Shown: positions 22,434-34,151 of the stretch, one piece after another | How the letters are laid out: every line of letters begins with the position of its first letter | Numbering within the stretch: the first letter of the stretch is position 1 | Origin: Allomyces arbusculus | Lineage: Eukaryota; Blastocladiomycota; Blastocladiomycetes; Blastocladiales; Blastocladiaceae | Direction: 5' to 3' | Length of the DNA: 64,000 nucleotides | Assembly: GCA_027604705.1 (NCBI GenBank) | Contig: JADHYV010000075.1 | Span: 25,217 to 89,216 of the forward strand | Position numbers and translations under genes: made by a program | The notes under the pieces: generated by a model | What the model was told of the DNA's origin: nothing | What the model saw: the letters and a program-made list of their open reading frames with translations, nothing else | Database searches by the model: none

Positions 22434-22742
22434 ATGTACCGTCCCCTGATCTTCTACCTCGCCCTCGTCGGCGCGCTGCTTGCGATCGCCGTGATGGCGC
22501 CGGCCGTGCGCGGCGCTGCGATTGTGGTGCCCGGCGCCGACGCGGTCGCGGTCGCCAAAAAAAGCGGCGGCAAGCTGGACAACGTCAAGGACGACGACGT
22601 GACGCGCGTGACTCGCTCCCGTCGTGCCGTTAGCCGCGACGAGATTAATCCCAAGAAGGCGTTTGTCAAGAACGGCGACGTGGTGCGCAAGGACCGCATC
22701 AAGACCGACCGCATCACTGGCAGCATCACGGCCGACGAATAG
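22434..22742 (+). CDS. Small putative secreted protein
   Basis: One exon of 102 residues. The N-terminus is a classical signal peptide: short polar start, hydrophobic core LIFYLALVGALLAIAVMAP, and small residues near a likely cleavage site after about residue 28 (VRGA). The mature part is small, basic and hydrophilic (KKSGGKLDNVKDDD, RSRRAVSRDE, RKDRIKTDRITG). It contains an Arg-Arg pair that could be a processing site. It has no cysteines, so it is not a disulfide-rich effector or defensin type. A TATA box and a CT-rich leader precede it. No family recognised; a propeptide or secreted signal is possible but unsupported. Confidence 0.6.
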   Translation: MYRPLIFYLALVGALLAIAVMAPAVRGAAIVVPGADAVAVAKKSGGKLDNVKDDDVTRVTRSRRAVSRDEINPKKAFVKNGDVVRKDRIKTDRITGSITADE

Positions 22743-24310
22743 GAGAGCATCAAGGCAGACGGGTAAGCGAGTCACGATGTCGCCGTCGTGGCGCTGCGAC
22801 GGCACGGTTGACGAGCGGACTGGCTCGCGAGTCGTTGTTGTCGTGCTCGCGGCCGGTGCCGGTGCTTTGTGATTCGTGCTTCGTTTTGGGCGTGATCATT
22901 TCATCTGTCTGAAATTTGTTTATGGCGCGTACATTCCTACGCGCACGAATCTGGCCGCGCTATTCTTGGGCGTCTCGGCCGAGCATTTGATTCAATGGAA
23001 AGCCGTGGTACTTTGTGATCTGCTGTCCTTGGGATATGCTTTGGTCGCTGTCATCGTCGGTGAAGGTGCACCCCAAAGCAACGGTAGAAGCGGGAGGCAC
23101 AGGGAGCAAACCGCATGAGCGGCACAACCGTCACCATCGACAACAGTTGGAGCAAGCACAGACGCTGTTTTCGGCCAGTCAGTTTTCCGCGCTCGCGGAA
23201 ACCGTTGCTGATGCTGCTGTGGTTATTCCCGAGTTGGTCCTGACGTGGGCGGTTCGTAGCGGTCATGCTTTGTGGAAGAACAACATGTACTAGTGAAATT
23301 AGTTAAATACATATTGGGATAAGCAACCCTAAAAAGATGGGGTTACATGAATGCGCACTCGATAAGAACCACACGAAAGAAAGGGACTGCCTAATGGGCA
23401 TTTTGTGGATAGGTGGGTGGGTGGATGAGAATCAAGAAAATTGGCAGGAGATTTTTCGGCGAACAGGGGGAGGGAGCGAGAGGAGAGCGAAATAAATCAA
23501 CCAAGCGAACCAATGCATGGGTCCATCCAGCCATGCGCCCATGCCCAGCGCGCTTGTGCCGTCAAGTACCTTGGCCAGAGGGCTGCCTCGACCGTGTTCG
23601 TGCAGCGGCGCGACCACCTCATCTGCGCTCTTGTCGTTTGTCGAGCATGCTGTGGCCAAAGGATATGACTTGCTACGGTGCGACGTCCTGGATCTGCACA
23701 TGGGCTGCGTGAGCATGTTGGCTGATGTTTACGTCCGTAATTTGACGACTTGGCCGACTGGATCGGGACTCCGTCCGCGAAATCGTGCGCTCAGGATCTC
23801 ACGGAATTCATCGCTTGGATCATTACGGATTGGTGCCGCCCGCTTGGCTTGAATGGATCCGACCCTGCCGCTCATTCACCGTGTGACTGAAGGCTTGCAG
23901 GTGTGTGTCGACGCACCCGTCTCCGAATTTAAGGTCAACGGCAACATTTGCCACGTCAAGCCGAGTTGCGCGAAACGCGCTGGACGTGATGTGGTGTTTT
24001 CGATTGTGGTTATATAAATTTGCGTGAAGCAACCTTTTCGGCGCTCCAGATATGTGATCGCGCAGGGTCTCAGTATTTAACATCATAACAACTCGGTATA
24101 AGGCGTGTTCGCGGAGCCGACTCCGCACGGACTTTGAGCGACGCAACATCATCGGTCGCAAAAATCCAAGTCGTAATCAGACCTAATTCGGCCAGAAACA
24201 ACGCTAAACATGTTTATCAAGTCTCGCACACAACAGAGCCAAATCGTCCTCCTCCCGGCCACTCTCCTCCATTGCACCGCCACCTCCACAAGTGCAAACC
24301 AGTCTGCTAC
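22743..24310. other. Intergenic, little recognised
   Basis: A coding-like 3' piece ends at 23293 on the plus strand (QLEQAQTLFSASQFSALAETV to HALWKNNMY), but no convincing upstream exon was found. The remainder has no recognisable gene and is somewhat AT-richer than the flanks. Confidence 0.3.
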
Positions 24311-27300
24311 CTACACAATCACGGGCGACGCCGGCCGAGTCCTGGTCCGCCCACGCGCCAAGGGTGACGTGGACGTGCGCGCCCCATCAGCGCCGCGCCG
24401 TTGCAACGACACATTCCGTGCATACTCGAGATCGCGGTGAATCGCATCAACGGCCGCCGCTGGCCCATTCTCGCTCCTTAGCTTGGCCGCAACGTCGCGT
24501 GCCGTCGCTCGCATGGTCGAGTCGCCTACGAGGGCCGCGAGTGCGGCGGCGACGGATGCGACCGACCACTTGCGTACATGCACGCCGGCGCCGAGCTAGG
24601 TCGCGCCCAGACAGTGGGAGAAGTCGTCAGTCGCGGTGCGCCGTTCAATCACAGTGCAAGCGTTTTGCGTACCGCCTCGATCCGGTCGGCCCAAAAATAC
24701 TGATCGCCAAACCACGGCTTGATGGCCGCTGGAATCCCAGCACGGAGTGCCGCGGCAGTCGTTCCGGCACCGCCATGGTGCATGGCGCCGGCGACGCGAG
24801 GGAACAGCCAGTCGTGCGGCGCCGACTTGAGCTCGTAGATGTCGGCGTGGTCAGCGAGAAGGCTGGGCGTGGGCGATGCGGCGCGTGGCCGCCGGTCGGC
24901 CCAGCCACGGCATACGATGGCACGGACGTTGGCGTGCGTGACGGCCGCGGCAATCGTGCGCGTCAATTCGTCTAGTGGTTACGGGGCGCGTGAGTGATAC
25001 GGAGAAGGTGCAAGCGTCATAGAGAACAAGAGACGGACCTGGATCCGGCACGACAATCGACCCAAACCCGATATACACCGTCCGCGCCGGGTCCTTCTCA
25101 AGGAACTCGACCAGACCCTCGGGAGCCTTCCACCCGACATCCGGCTCGTCCAGGAACCAGTACCCGGCGACATGCACCGAGTCCGCCCAATCGCTCGGCG
25201 GCGGCAACACCGTCGGGCTAATCCCATACAAGAACGGCACGTCATCGGCGTTCGGCATACTCGCGACCGGCTCGAGCCGCAGCATTTCGCGGCGCCACTG
25301 ATTGACATACTTTCGCGTCCCGGCCCACACGAGCTGTTCGGCCGCGCGAAACGTCGACGCGTTATACATCCCAACCGTCGCTTTTTTCACACCCGCGCGT
25401 GCATCCCCACGCGCGGCCTGCGGCGCAAACGGGTGCGGGAACGCGCGCGTGCGCGTCCACGGCATCATGAACGCGCGAAAGACCGGGATGCCCGTGGCCT
25501 CGCCAATGTGTGTCCCCGCGCCGAGACACCCGGCAGCTTCGACCAAGACGTCAGTACCCTCCGCGGCGGCGCACGCCGAGTCGAGCAGGCCGCGCAGCCA
25601 TGGGCCGAGGTGCGCGGAAACGTGGCGGATGAAGGCGGGCGTGAACATGCCGTGGTCAACGCATAGGCGCATGATTTCAGCCGGGTCGCCGGCAAGTGGA
25701 CAAAATTCGAGGCCGTGCGACTCGACCCAGATGCGGTACTCGGCGTGGGTCGCGAGTCGGCACCGGTGGCCGGCGGAGCGTAAGGCCTTGCCGAGGGCGA
25801 TGAAGGGCTGCACGTCGCCGCGCGTGCCGATGGTGAGGAGGGTGATGTGCAGGTTGGTGGGAGGGACGCGCGGGATGAGATCGCGAGACGGTGCGATTTG
25901 CGGAAACCAGTCGAGTTTATCTGTGAGCGTGGCAAAGGTCAGGTCGGGCTCGTCACAAGGGGCAAAAAAGAAACCGGCGTACCGCTGTCAATGGCAGGTG
26001 TAAACGCCGCATCACCCCCACTGCCCTCTTGCAAGATTGCCGAGTACTTTGCTGTCGCACCATCGACTACCAGGCCCGCCGTCGTTGGTGTCGCCATGGC
26101 GCGAATCGCCGCAGCCACAGCCTCGCGCGCACCGCGCGACTCAAACTCAAGGACTAACTCAGCCCCACCCGCAACGTGCACCGTCACAGCCATCCCTACA
26201 ACCGTCACATCGACGACCTCGCTCGCCGTGACCAACCGACTTGCGCGCAACGGGCCGGCCCACGCCGATGCAAACCCAACGTGTCGCTGACCGACCCACA
26301 CGCGCCCGGACCGCGGAAGCGTGCGCACCCAGACGGCTGCCGAGGCCGTAACCACTGCGTCGTCGACCTGGAAGTGGGTGCGGAACGGGTCGTCGACGGG
26401 CGTGACCGCTCCAATACTCGGCGTCACGACACCCGTGTGCGGAGTCGGCGACATTGGGGTTGCGGGAATGACGCGCGCGCGGCCAAGGTCGAGGCTCGCG
26501 TGCTTGCGGTGCATTGTGCGGCGACGTGCCGGCGACGCGGCAGACGAGTTGCGCGGCAGCGGCGCATCAATGACGGTACCCGAGTCGGCGCGGTCCGCGG
26601 GTGCGAGCGGGACGCGCGAGACCGAGACCGACCGCGACCGCCGAATCTTGTCGAGCAGACTCGTCGGCGTAGCCCATGCAGTCGGCGGCGGCGCGAGATG
26701 ATCCGCTGCGTTGATGACAATTGGGACGGGCATAGCGCTGTTGACGAGACGAGACACCGTCGCACACGCGCGATCGGGGTGCTGGAAGTAAGCAAACGCA
26801 TACGTGTCGTCGTCGTCGAGTGTGAGCTGCACGCCGTCGTCCTGCAGAACAGGCGTAACCGACTGGATCGCCGAGTAGGGCAAAAGGAGCCGCACGTCGT
26901 CGGGGTTCTGAATCCGGAACGCAGCTGCCTGGAGTGCACGGAGCCATTCCTTGTGCGCGGGTGGGGACGTGGCCATGAGTCGCCAGACGGCACCGCGCGC
27001 CGTCTTGACCTTGATCGTCGTCGCGTGCGACTGCGACGGTTCTATCGAGGTCACGTCACGCAGATGCAGCGACTCGATTGGGTGGAGAAGGTTCTGGGAA
27101 TTCGGACAAATAAGGTGAGCGCGAAAATACCGGGGATCCTCGAAGCTAACATGACCGAACAGACCTTGCCGTCGCTGTAGTACGAGAGCGTTGCGTCCCT
27201 CAGCACAAACCAATACGTCGCCGACCCCAGGAACGGTGCGCGCTGCTTGGCGAGAAAACCGGCACGAACGGGAGTATCATCGTGCGGGATGGGCGAGTAG

Positions 27301-27783
27301 AAACACGCAGCATGGTCGAGGAGGAACAAGCGACCCTTGAGCAGCACGCCACGCACGAGCCAGCACGAATGCTCTGACGGATGCATGTGAGAGGTTCAGA
27401 AGCAAACTCGAGAATCAGTCATCAAAGGCCCAGTTGAACTCCGGACCTTCCAGCAGCGAATACGTCTTGGTCGCGTCGAGCGCAAAGACTTGCACGAGCG
27501 CCTGGACGAGCGCGTCGTTCGAGGACCGTGATCCAGTTTTCTCAGCACTTCTTTCACTCAACACCACCTCATTTCGGGTCGGAGAGGGACAATCCACTCT
27601 GGCACCCGCCGACTGCTCCGGAATTCGAGTTGCCGAGACAGTCGGCGGCAGCCTCAAGCTCGGTTCGTCGCAATATGGCAATAATGCATGAGATGGCAAC
27701 AGAATCGGGTGCAATGGCTGGTCGTCGACGATCGCCGCTTCGAGGATAGCGAGTGCTGCATGCGGTGTGCTCGTGGTGGCCAT
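24311..27783 (-). CDS. ATG26: UDP-glucose:sterol glucosyltransferase (ATG26/UGT51-like)
   Basis: Six exons (27783-27447, 27373-27165, 27093-25983, 25920-25039, 24971-24673, 24595-24311) give 1040 residues. All phases agree. The order is that of fungal Atg26: a GRAM domain (EEHSCWLVRGVLLKGRLFLL), a PH domain (AGFLAKQRAP, YWFVLRDATLSYYSDGK) and a second, weaker GRAM region before residue 640. A GT28-type glycosyltransferase follows (LHITLLTIGTRGDVQPFIAL), with the UDP-sugar site around residue 910 (HHGGAGTTAAALRAGIP, FGDQYFWADRIEA). It glucosylates membrane sterols, mainly ergosterol, using UDP-glucose. Introns 1 and 4 use GTCCG donors. The start is chosen at MATTSTPHAAL; an earlier in-frame ATG at 27870 is possible. 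Together with EGH1 it could form a steryl glucoside synthesis and breakdown pair. Confidence 0.9.
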
Positions 27784-28530
27784 TCCGACCGTTTCGATGA
27801 GATGGTAGTGCTTAAAAGTCGCAGTGATGCCGGGAAGACACCAGTCGGAATGAATTGCCGCAGGAGACAACAGAAGGAGTTTGCAAGGGGTGCGGTTGGG
27901 CAGGAGCTGTGCGACGACGGGCCTGCTTTACTCGTTTGTACGTGATGACTTGCAATGAAAGGGCCCGGCAGGCCATCAAAAAGAATGGTGATATGGTGGC
28001 GTGTGGTGGTGGCAAAACTGTTGCACTCTGTTGCACTGTTTACTCTACCGCTTCGTTGTCTGTTGCTCCGTTGCAACTGTTCGCGACCACGCTTCCAACT
28101 GCAGCTCGCGAGCTCAACGACCTCATTTCAGCAAAAAGGAGCTGATGTATCTGCCAGATGGTATCGAACCTGCTCACAGCGACCCTTGACGCCCAGACGC
28201 TGGCTGTTTCTGAAATGGTAGGAGTGGTTGGGTCAAGTCTCAGGGCAGGGAGCCAATTTCGATTCCGAACCGACCAAGCTGCATATAGGTTGCGCTTGCG
28301 GATACCGAGGTTGTTCGTGACAGGTGGAGAAGCAAGCCGTTGTTGCTGTTAGTCGTTTTTTTGATTGTTAGTCATCAAATTGTTGCTCCATTGATACGAC
28401 AAGATGCGCCTTGCTCTCTCAAAGCCCACGTCAGCCAAGTTGCGGTCACAGCCGCGCTAACTTCCACCGAGCCAGAACCACCGCCGTCGGTCGAAGTCAG
28501 CAACGCGGCAATGCATCCTGGTCACAGCAA
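27784..28530. other. Intergenic, nothing recognised
   Basis: This is the upstream side of ATG26. It is AT-richer with short frames only. Confidence 0.35.
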
Positions 28531-28960
28531 TGCATCTTAGTCGCACCTGCAGTGCAGTCCTTTGTGCGCCACCAGACTCGTATCGTGTGGAGTCGTGATG
28601 GGGGCATCTTCCCGTCTTTTGTCTTGTGAGTGAGTACAGAGCAGCCCGTCCTTGGCGCGTGCCAGGGTTGCCTCAGCCTGCGCGACTTGCACTTCAGCGT
28701 GGAGCACGTCAGCCTTCGCAAGTGCAATCTGCAGGTCGGCATGCGCAGTCTCAGCCCTGGCCTGCAGATTCTGCAACTCCTTGCCCACCTTGCCGACCTC
28801 ATCCTACGCGGCCTGCGCTTTGGCCGTCGCTTCATCGGCCTTGACGAGCACAGCCTGAAGCGCGCCTTGCGCCATTTCGTCCTCGTTCTGCGCGACCAAC
28901 AATGGGTCCACGGGCCAGGCGGTGGGAGAAGCCAGCTGTGGCGCCAGCAGTCGCGCCATT
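28531..28960 (-). pseudogene. Coiled-coil gene remnant, copy 1
   Basis: The minus-strand frame reads LLAPQLASPTAWPVDPLLVA, then an Ala/Glu/Lys heptad-rich stretch (MAQGALQAVLVKADEATAKA). It then has an in-frame TAG, and continues in the same frame as GKELQNLQARAETAHADLQI and LHAEVQVAQAEATLARAKDG. The text matches remnants at 30.7, 32.0 and 39.6 kb. The stop inside the coiled coil and the lack of clear ends make it a likely pseudogene. Function unknown. Confidence 0.5.
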
Positions 28961-29011
28961 GCGCTCGGAACAACGTTCAGGGCACAGAAGGCGTTGCTGG
29001 CGTAGCAGTGG

Positions 29012-30073
29012 GTGGACCTTGAGCAGGAGTTTGGTCGTTGGCAGACACGTGCAGGACGTCACGGCGCGTCAGGTCCCTGCTGGCAACAGGGTGCATTGGC
29101 AACAGCACTCGTTGACGAGTCGCAGCGCCATGGTCGAACTGCAGCAGCTTCCTCAGGGCAAGAAGCCTGCAGTCTTCTATGCCTCGTTCGTTGCCGCCTC
29201 CACGCCAGTGAAACCAAATCTTGCTGCGACGTACCTTTATGGGAATACGACGGCCGATGGAGCATATTGGAGCCTGTTTGGCAATGACACGTTGTGGAAA
29301 TTCAACAAGATATGGTCATGAAATCGTGCCCTGAGTAGTTACGCTTCTGCTTTTATTGATTGCCTATTTTTCCGATCCTCAGGATAGTCTTCAAGCAGTT
29401 TACGTCAAGTCTAGCGACTCAAATCGCCCTGTTGGTGGTTGGGGATCCATGTTGCTGGACGAATGGATGGTCTTGCTTGTCCAAAAGACCGAGTTTTTGG
29501 ACGTTTACGGTTCCTTCGTCCACTTGGTTCGAGGTCCGTCTGCAATTTGGTGTTGACTTGCCAGGCATGCAGCAAGGTTTTCTCTCGCTCACATTGATGC
29601 CGTTCCTCATAGCGCCCGACTCGCACATTTTCGTTGGTGGGTATCCAATGCCCAACAAGGAGAAGCTGGACGAGGTGCTGCAGATTGTTTGCATCAACCC
29701 AACGAGCGACGATTCCGAGTTGTCCTTCATGCGCATGCCAACGTACTCGCCGTCCCGTCGCCCAACGTACTCGCCGTCTCCTCGCCCAACGGGCACCATT
29801 GTCTGCGTCACGATCGGGTCAATTGCACTGGGTGCGATTTGTGTTGCCGCCGCGATTGTGCTTTTCCGCCGCCACTGGCGCAGCCGGGAGGCTCAAAACC
29901 AAGCTGATCCACTTATTACGCCAAAACTTGCTGGCACAGACGGCGATGGCCATTTGCAGGCGAATGAAGTCGAGGCTGGCCGTGCCACCACCGGATTGGT
30001 TTCTCCTGCCTGGAGACGTGCCCTCGACCGCGACACAGCAGTAAGAGCATCAACGTGCGGCTCGGGATCGTGA
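29012..30073 (+). pseudogene. Kelch-like single-pass membrane protein, C-terminal part, probably decayed
   Basis: The 3' half is a good frame ending at 30073. It contains IFVGGYPMPNKEKLDEVL, which resembles a Kelch blade. Two PTYSPS repeats at about 29740-29790 follow, then a transmembrane helix (GTIVCVTIGSIALGAICVAA) with a stop-transfer FRRHWR and an acidic cytoplasmic tail. Upstream in another frame, a segment has the Kelch-like text YWSLFGNDTLWKFN, then a stop. Pieces are out of frame with each other without obvious splice sites, so I read this as a truncated or broken receptor-like gene. If introns explain the breaks it would be a live type I membrane protein. Confidence 0.35.
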
Positions 30074-30675
30074 TGTGGGCCCGCTCTACCTGGCCTGAAC
30101 AAGCGCTCATGCGTTTCTTGGATTCTTGGATTGCTGTGTCAGTCATTGCAGTTGTTCCTGGCAGTCGTCATTTCATTTTCGTCGCATCCGTCAAGACTAC
30201 CAGAGTTCAATTTGAGCCTTTTTTGCTGAATCTCTGTGGTTTTGCTACTTTTTGTGAATGAATTGTGGGTGCATTGTTACGGTGCTGGCACTTTTCTTAC
30301 CAGCTTGAGTCCCTCCCAAGCCCTTCCCCACTCATTTCTTGGGTCATCACATTCGAATGCATGGACGATGTGGCAGCGCCAACGCGGATGGAGCACTCGA
30401 GGTGCAAATTTGACGGTTGTGCAAGAGCTGCCAGTGCAGAACAGTTGGAACAATATGTTCACAGCTTGAGCCGTGGTGCTTGATAGCAGCATCCATCAGC
30501 TAAAACAATCCATTGATGGACTGATGATTCTCCCCAAAGCTCTCACAACCTCCAATCACTGCAGCGATGCGATATTTCGAACTAAAAACCATAAAATGCG
30601 CTTCCTTTGCACCAATAAACTATCAAGACTTTCTGTGAAACTGCCGTCAAAGGAGCTCTCGCATCATAATTTGCC

Positions 30676-31007
30676 TTGTGCGCGACCTGCGCCGCCCAAC
30701 TCGCACCTCGACCACCAACCGCCGCGCTCGAACCCGTTCGCGCACCGCTCACGTCCGACGCTGTCGCCGCGCACAACCGTGTCGCGCAAGCCAAGCTCAA
30801 GCTCGCGAGCGCCAAGGTCGCCATGGCGCAGGCCGAGGCGCGAATCGTGCAGGCCGAGGCCAATATATGTGCGCCTGCGTGGATGTGGGCCGGGCGATGG
30901 CGGAGGTCGAGGTCGCGGAGAACGTGCTGGCTGCGGTGGTTAAGAGGCCGCATGACGAGGAAGGGAAGTTGGTGGGACGGTGGGGCGCGAAGCGCGCGAG
31001 GAAGTGA
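30676..31007 (+). pseudogene. Coiled-coil gene remnant, copy 2
   Basis: The plus-strand frame reads AAQLAPRPPTAALEPVRAPL, then NRVAQAKLKLASAKVAMAQA and EARIVQAEANI. After a shift it reads DVGRAMAEVEVAENVLAAVV, then KRPHDEEGKLVGRWGAKRAR and a stop. The helical part and the basic tail match the copies at 28.7, 32.0 and 39.6 kb. The frame change may be a small intron or a lesion. The Lys/Arg-rich end could be a nuclear localisation signal. No initiation codon is convincing. Confidence 0.4.
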
Positions 31008-31282
31008 AGTCTGATGTGCGCAGGCCGATTTGAAGGAGGATGGGGAGTGCTTAGATGATTTGCTGTGGATTGAAATGATTGTACTCTTGTCGGCAAGTCC
31101 GCTTGTCGTGGTTCTTTGCACTATTCGCAGATGCCCGTCTGAAGCAGGTGGAGAAGGGCCTCGCGGCGCGATTGGATATGCTGGCCATTGTCATGGTCAC
31201 TTCAATAGGGCAAATACAATGAAGGCCACGGGAGACGAAGATTGTGATTGCCGGCGTCAAGCATCCGAACGCAACGCCAAAG

Positions 31283-32143
31283 CCAACCGTTAGTCAGATG
31301 CTGATGACAGCAACAGCCGCAACATTTCTTGACCAAACACTTGCAGCAAAGCCGCCATCATGGCCACCGTCTTCATTTCAGCTCGATTCTGAAGCTTCAA
31401 ATATGAAAATACTGCGACAAACAGCGCACCAGACAGCCAACCAGTCTGTATCGGCCGACACCAAAGAGACAGCTGACCACCATGGCGATGATGCTGGCCC
31501 TTCAATCGCGCATGCAATTGAGTTCGACGTGGCCGATGACGAGGATTCATTGTGGCAGACGGTGCTTTGTGAAGACCTTATCGCCGATGATTCGTTGGAT
31601 GTGTTAATCATGGATATGCGTGGGGGTGTCTCCGACGCGGATTCGGATTGGGAATCGAGCGACGATGCCTTGGTCGCGGCGACCGACTCGTACGCTGAGG
31701 ATTCGGACGAGGCCAACTCGGATTCCGACGAGGCAGCTCAATTCGATTCGGACGAGCCATCATCTGCAGCCACCACGGCGCGTGCTTCTCCACCCGGAAA
31801 CGAGTCCATTCAGGTGCCAGGTGCTGTTGGGTCACGATCTGGCGTTCCCACACCAAAGAACCGGACATCGCCATCACTCCTCACACGCGGCGCGTCGCAT
31901 GTTGCTCCCTTTGACACACTAGTCGCTCCGCCGCGCGCGACCGCGTATCACAAGCCGAGCAGGTGTCGCGCGCCAAGGCCGATTCCTCACGTCTGCGTGC
32001 AGAGCGGTGGTCCAGGCGACGGCGCACGGGCTTGACGTTGTGGAGGACGCGCTGGATGCCGTAGCCAAGCGGTCGTACGGCGACGACGAGGGTGCGATCC
32101 AGGTGGAGAGAAAGCAAGCGAAGCGCGCGAAGGTGGAGGAGTA
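31283..32143 (+). pseudogene. Acidic plus coiled-coil gene, copy 3, disrupted
   Basis: An open frame from 31244 to 32035 contains a Ser/Asp/Glu-rich acidic tract (DADSDWESSDDALVAATD, DEANSDSDEAAQFDSDEPSS). The recognisable coiled-coil end lies in two other frames: RDRVSQAEQVSRAKADSSRL, then VVQATAHGLDVVEDALDAVA and KRSYGDDEGAIQVERKQAKR up to a stop at 32143. The latter matches the tail of copy 2. Either a small intron after the cactag at about 31916-31921 plus a further lesion, or two frameshifts, separate the parts. I favour decay. Function unknown. Confidence 0.4.
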
Positions 32144-32701
32144 GGGTGAACGTGAGAAGCTGCGGAAGGCCGGTTTTAGATTTGAATGGTGCCGGTTGAT
32201 CGTTCGCCAAATGGAATGCGGGCCTTGACTTGTTGGAAATGATAGTATTCACGGTTTCTCTGCGCCGCCGCGCACGGCCGCGTCAGCAACGGCATGGTTG
32301 GCATCAACGGATTGACCTGCGTCAATCAGCTGTTGGTTGTGTCGGTGAGCCGCGTCATCCAGTGTTTCGACTCTGTGTGCAGGTGCTTTCCAATCGGAGC
32401 AGCAATGTGCGTCCTCGTCACGTGGAGCTCATGTGTTCAGTTGCGATGCATGCATGGGGAGCACAAACATGCTTTCCAGCTTGCTTGTCCGCTTGCCTTC
32501 CTTTGTTATCGCAGTTTTCCATGGTGATTTTGGGGCGAATCCTGCCGCGCCCTGCAGCGGCGCTCCAACACGAGCTGGGCAGAGCAGGCAGCGCAGGCCG
32601 CGCGCAACCTTCAAAAGCACGCCGCGCCCCCGCACCCAACGTTTCTCCTTGTCCTTGCTGCTGTTTCCTCGACCTGCAAAACCAACCCCCCACCAGTCAA
32701 C
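32144..32701. other. Upstream region of nucleoside diphosphate kinase
   Basis: No gene seen. The last 100 bp include pyrimidine-rich leader sequence and a ccaacATGGAG start context. Confidence 0.4.
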
Positions 32702-33419
32702 ATGGAGCGCACCTACATCATGGTCAAGCCCGACGGTATGGCCCGTCTTGATGATCCGCGAGCGATCGAGCGATCGAGTGAGCGCGATCGTGCACACGTC
32801 GGCCAGACGACCACGCGCGTTTCCCGCCGCTGCCGCGACCAAGCACGGCGCATCGTGAAGGAGCGCGTGTTTGGGAGCGTCGCGACCGCGTGTGGCCGGC
32901 TGCGGTGGACTTCGCGAGGCCGTTCGCGCGCTGATTGCCTTGTGCTCGCGACCACCAGTGCGTATCTGACGACCTGACTGACCCTCTCCGTTTTTCCGAA
33001 TCCTAGGCGTTGCCCGCGGCATTGTCGGCGAGATCATCAAGCGTTTCGAGCAGCGCGGGTTCAAGCTCGCTGCCCTGAAGCTGGCGCAGCCCACGCAGGC
33101 GCACCTCGAGGAGCACTACAAGGACCTCAAGGGCAAGGGTTTCTTCCCGGGTCTCATCAAGTACATGCTCTCGGGCCCCGTCGTCGCCATGGTCTGGGAG
33201 GGCAAGGCCGTTGTCAAGACGGGCCGTGTTATGCTCGGCGCGACCAACCCGCTCGACTCGGCCCCCGGCACGATCCGCGGCGACTTCTGCATTGATGTCG
33301 GCCGCAACATCTGCCACGGGTCCGACTCGGTCGAGTCGGCCGAGCGCGAAATCGCGCTGTGGTTCCCCGAGGGCGTTGCCTCGTACGAGCGTGTCGTCGA
33401 GAAGCTCATCTACGAGTAA
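32702..33419 (+). CDS. YNK1: Nucleoside diphosphate kinase
   Basis: Two exons: 32702-32735 ([11 protein letters not shown] plus one base) and 33007-33419 ([20 protein letters not shown] onward). They join in phase 1 across a 271-bp intron and give 148 residues, the normal length. The enzyme transfers the gamma phosphate between nucleoside triphosphates and diphosphates through a phosphohistidine, here His115 in [17 protein letters not shown]. Other landmarks are [15 protein letters not shown] and [17 protein letters not shown]. The first exon is tiny and would be missed by frame-based calling. The intron is the longest of those I could place, which is common for early introns of highly expressed genes. 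Confidence 0.96.
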
Positions 33420-34151
33420 GGTCTCAGGCAGGCGTCGGTGGGGTCAGTGCAGTCGTCGCGTCGTGTCGCGTCGCACGGCAGTCCTGGCCCGCGGCACGGT
33501 TGCGGTCTAGCTATGGAAATAAAATCCCTAGTCCCCTTGGAGAAAGTCTTTTGATTCGTGATCCGCCCCGGTTGAGCGCCGTTGTCATCGATCAGAGCAC
33601 ATTTCGGCTCCTCTGCTGGGTCCCGCTCGAACCGATCGCATGCAACGCAAGCAACGCGTAGATCGATGGAACCCACGGCCTTGCGTCGCATCCGGCAGGA
33701 GCTGCATCCCCGCACGCGCGTGGCCGCGCTGGCTTGCGCCAATCGTGCGCGGCAGCACATCCAACAGCAGCAGCACGGCAAGGCCAAGACGCGTGGAGAC
33801 ATGTCTCACGGAGCACGTTTTGCGCACATGGAGTCACGTGCTTGTGTTGTGACCGGTCACGTCGTGTCCACGTGCACTGTCCCGCCCTCGCCGCGCCGTC
33901 CCGCAAGCGGAAGTGAACGACCGCGACCGCTCCCTCCACCTCCACCGCCCGCCCGCCGCCAGCAACGCCGCCGCCCCGCCCGCCAGCACCAACGCGACGA
34001 CGAGCCAGTCAACCTGCCTGTGTGCGCGTGCGACGCCCGCTCCCCGAGCCGAGCCTGCCCGCGCGACCAAGACGCATCCATCGACCGCTTCCATCCCGCT
34101 CCCTCCCAATCAACCACCTACCCAACCGCAAGATCCCCGCACAGCCAGTCC
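33420..34151. other. Intergenic/5' leader, nothing recognised
   Basis: The frame of the downstream gene is open through most of this interval. Its Arg/His/Pro-rich text has no domain character and several in-frame ATGs in poor contexts, so I treat it as leader. Confidence 0.35.
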
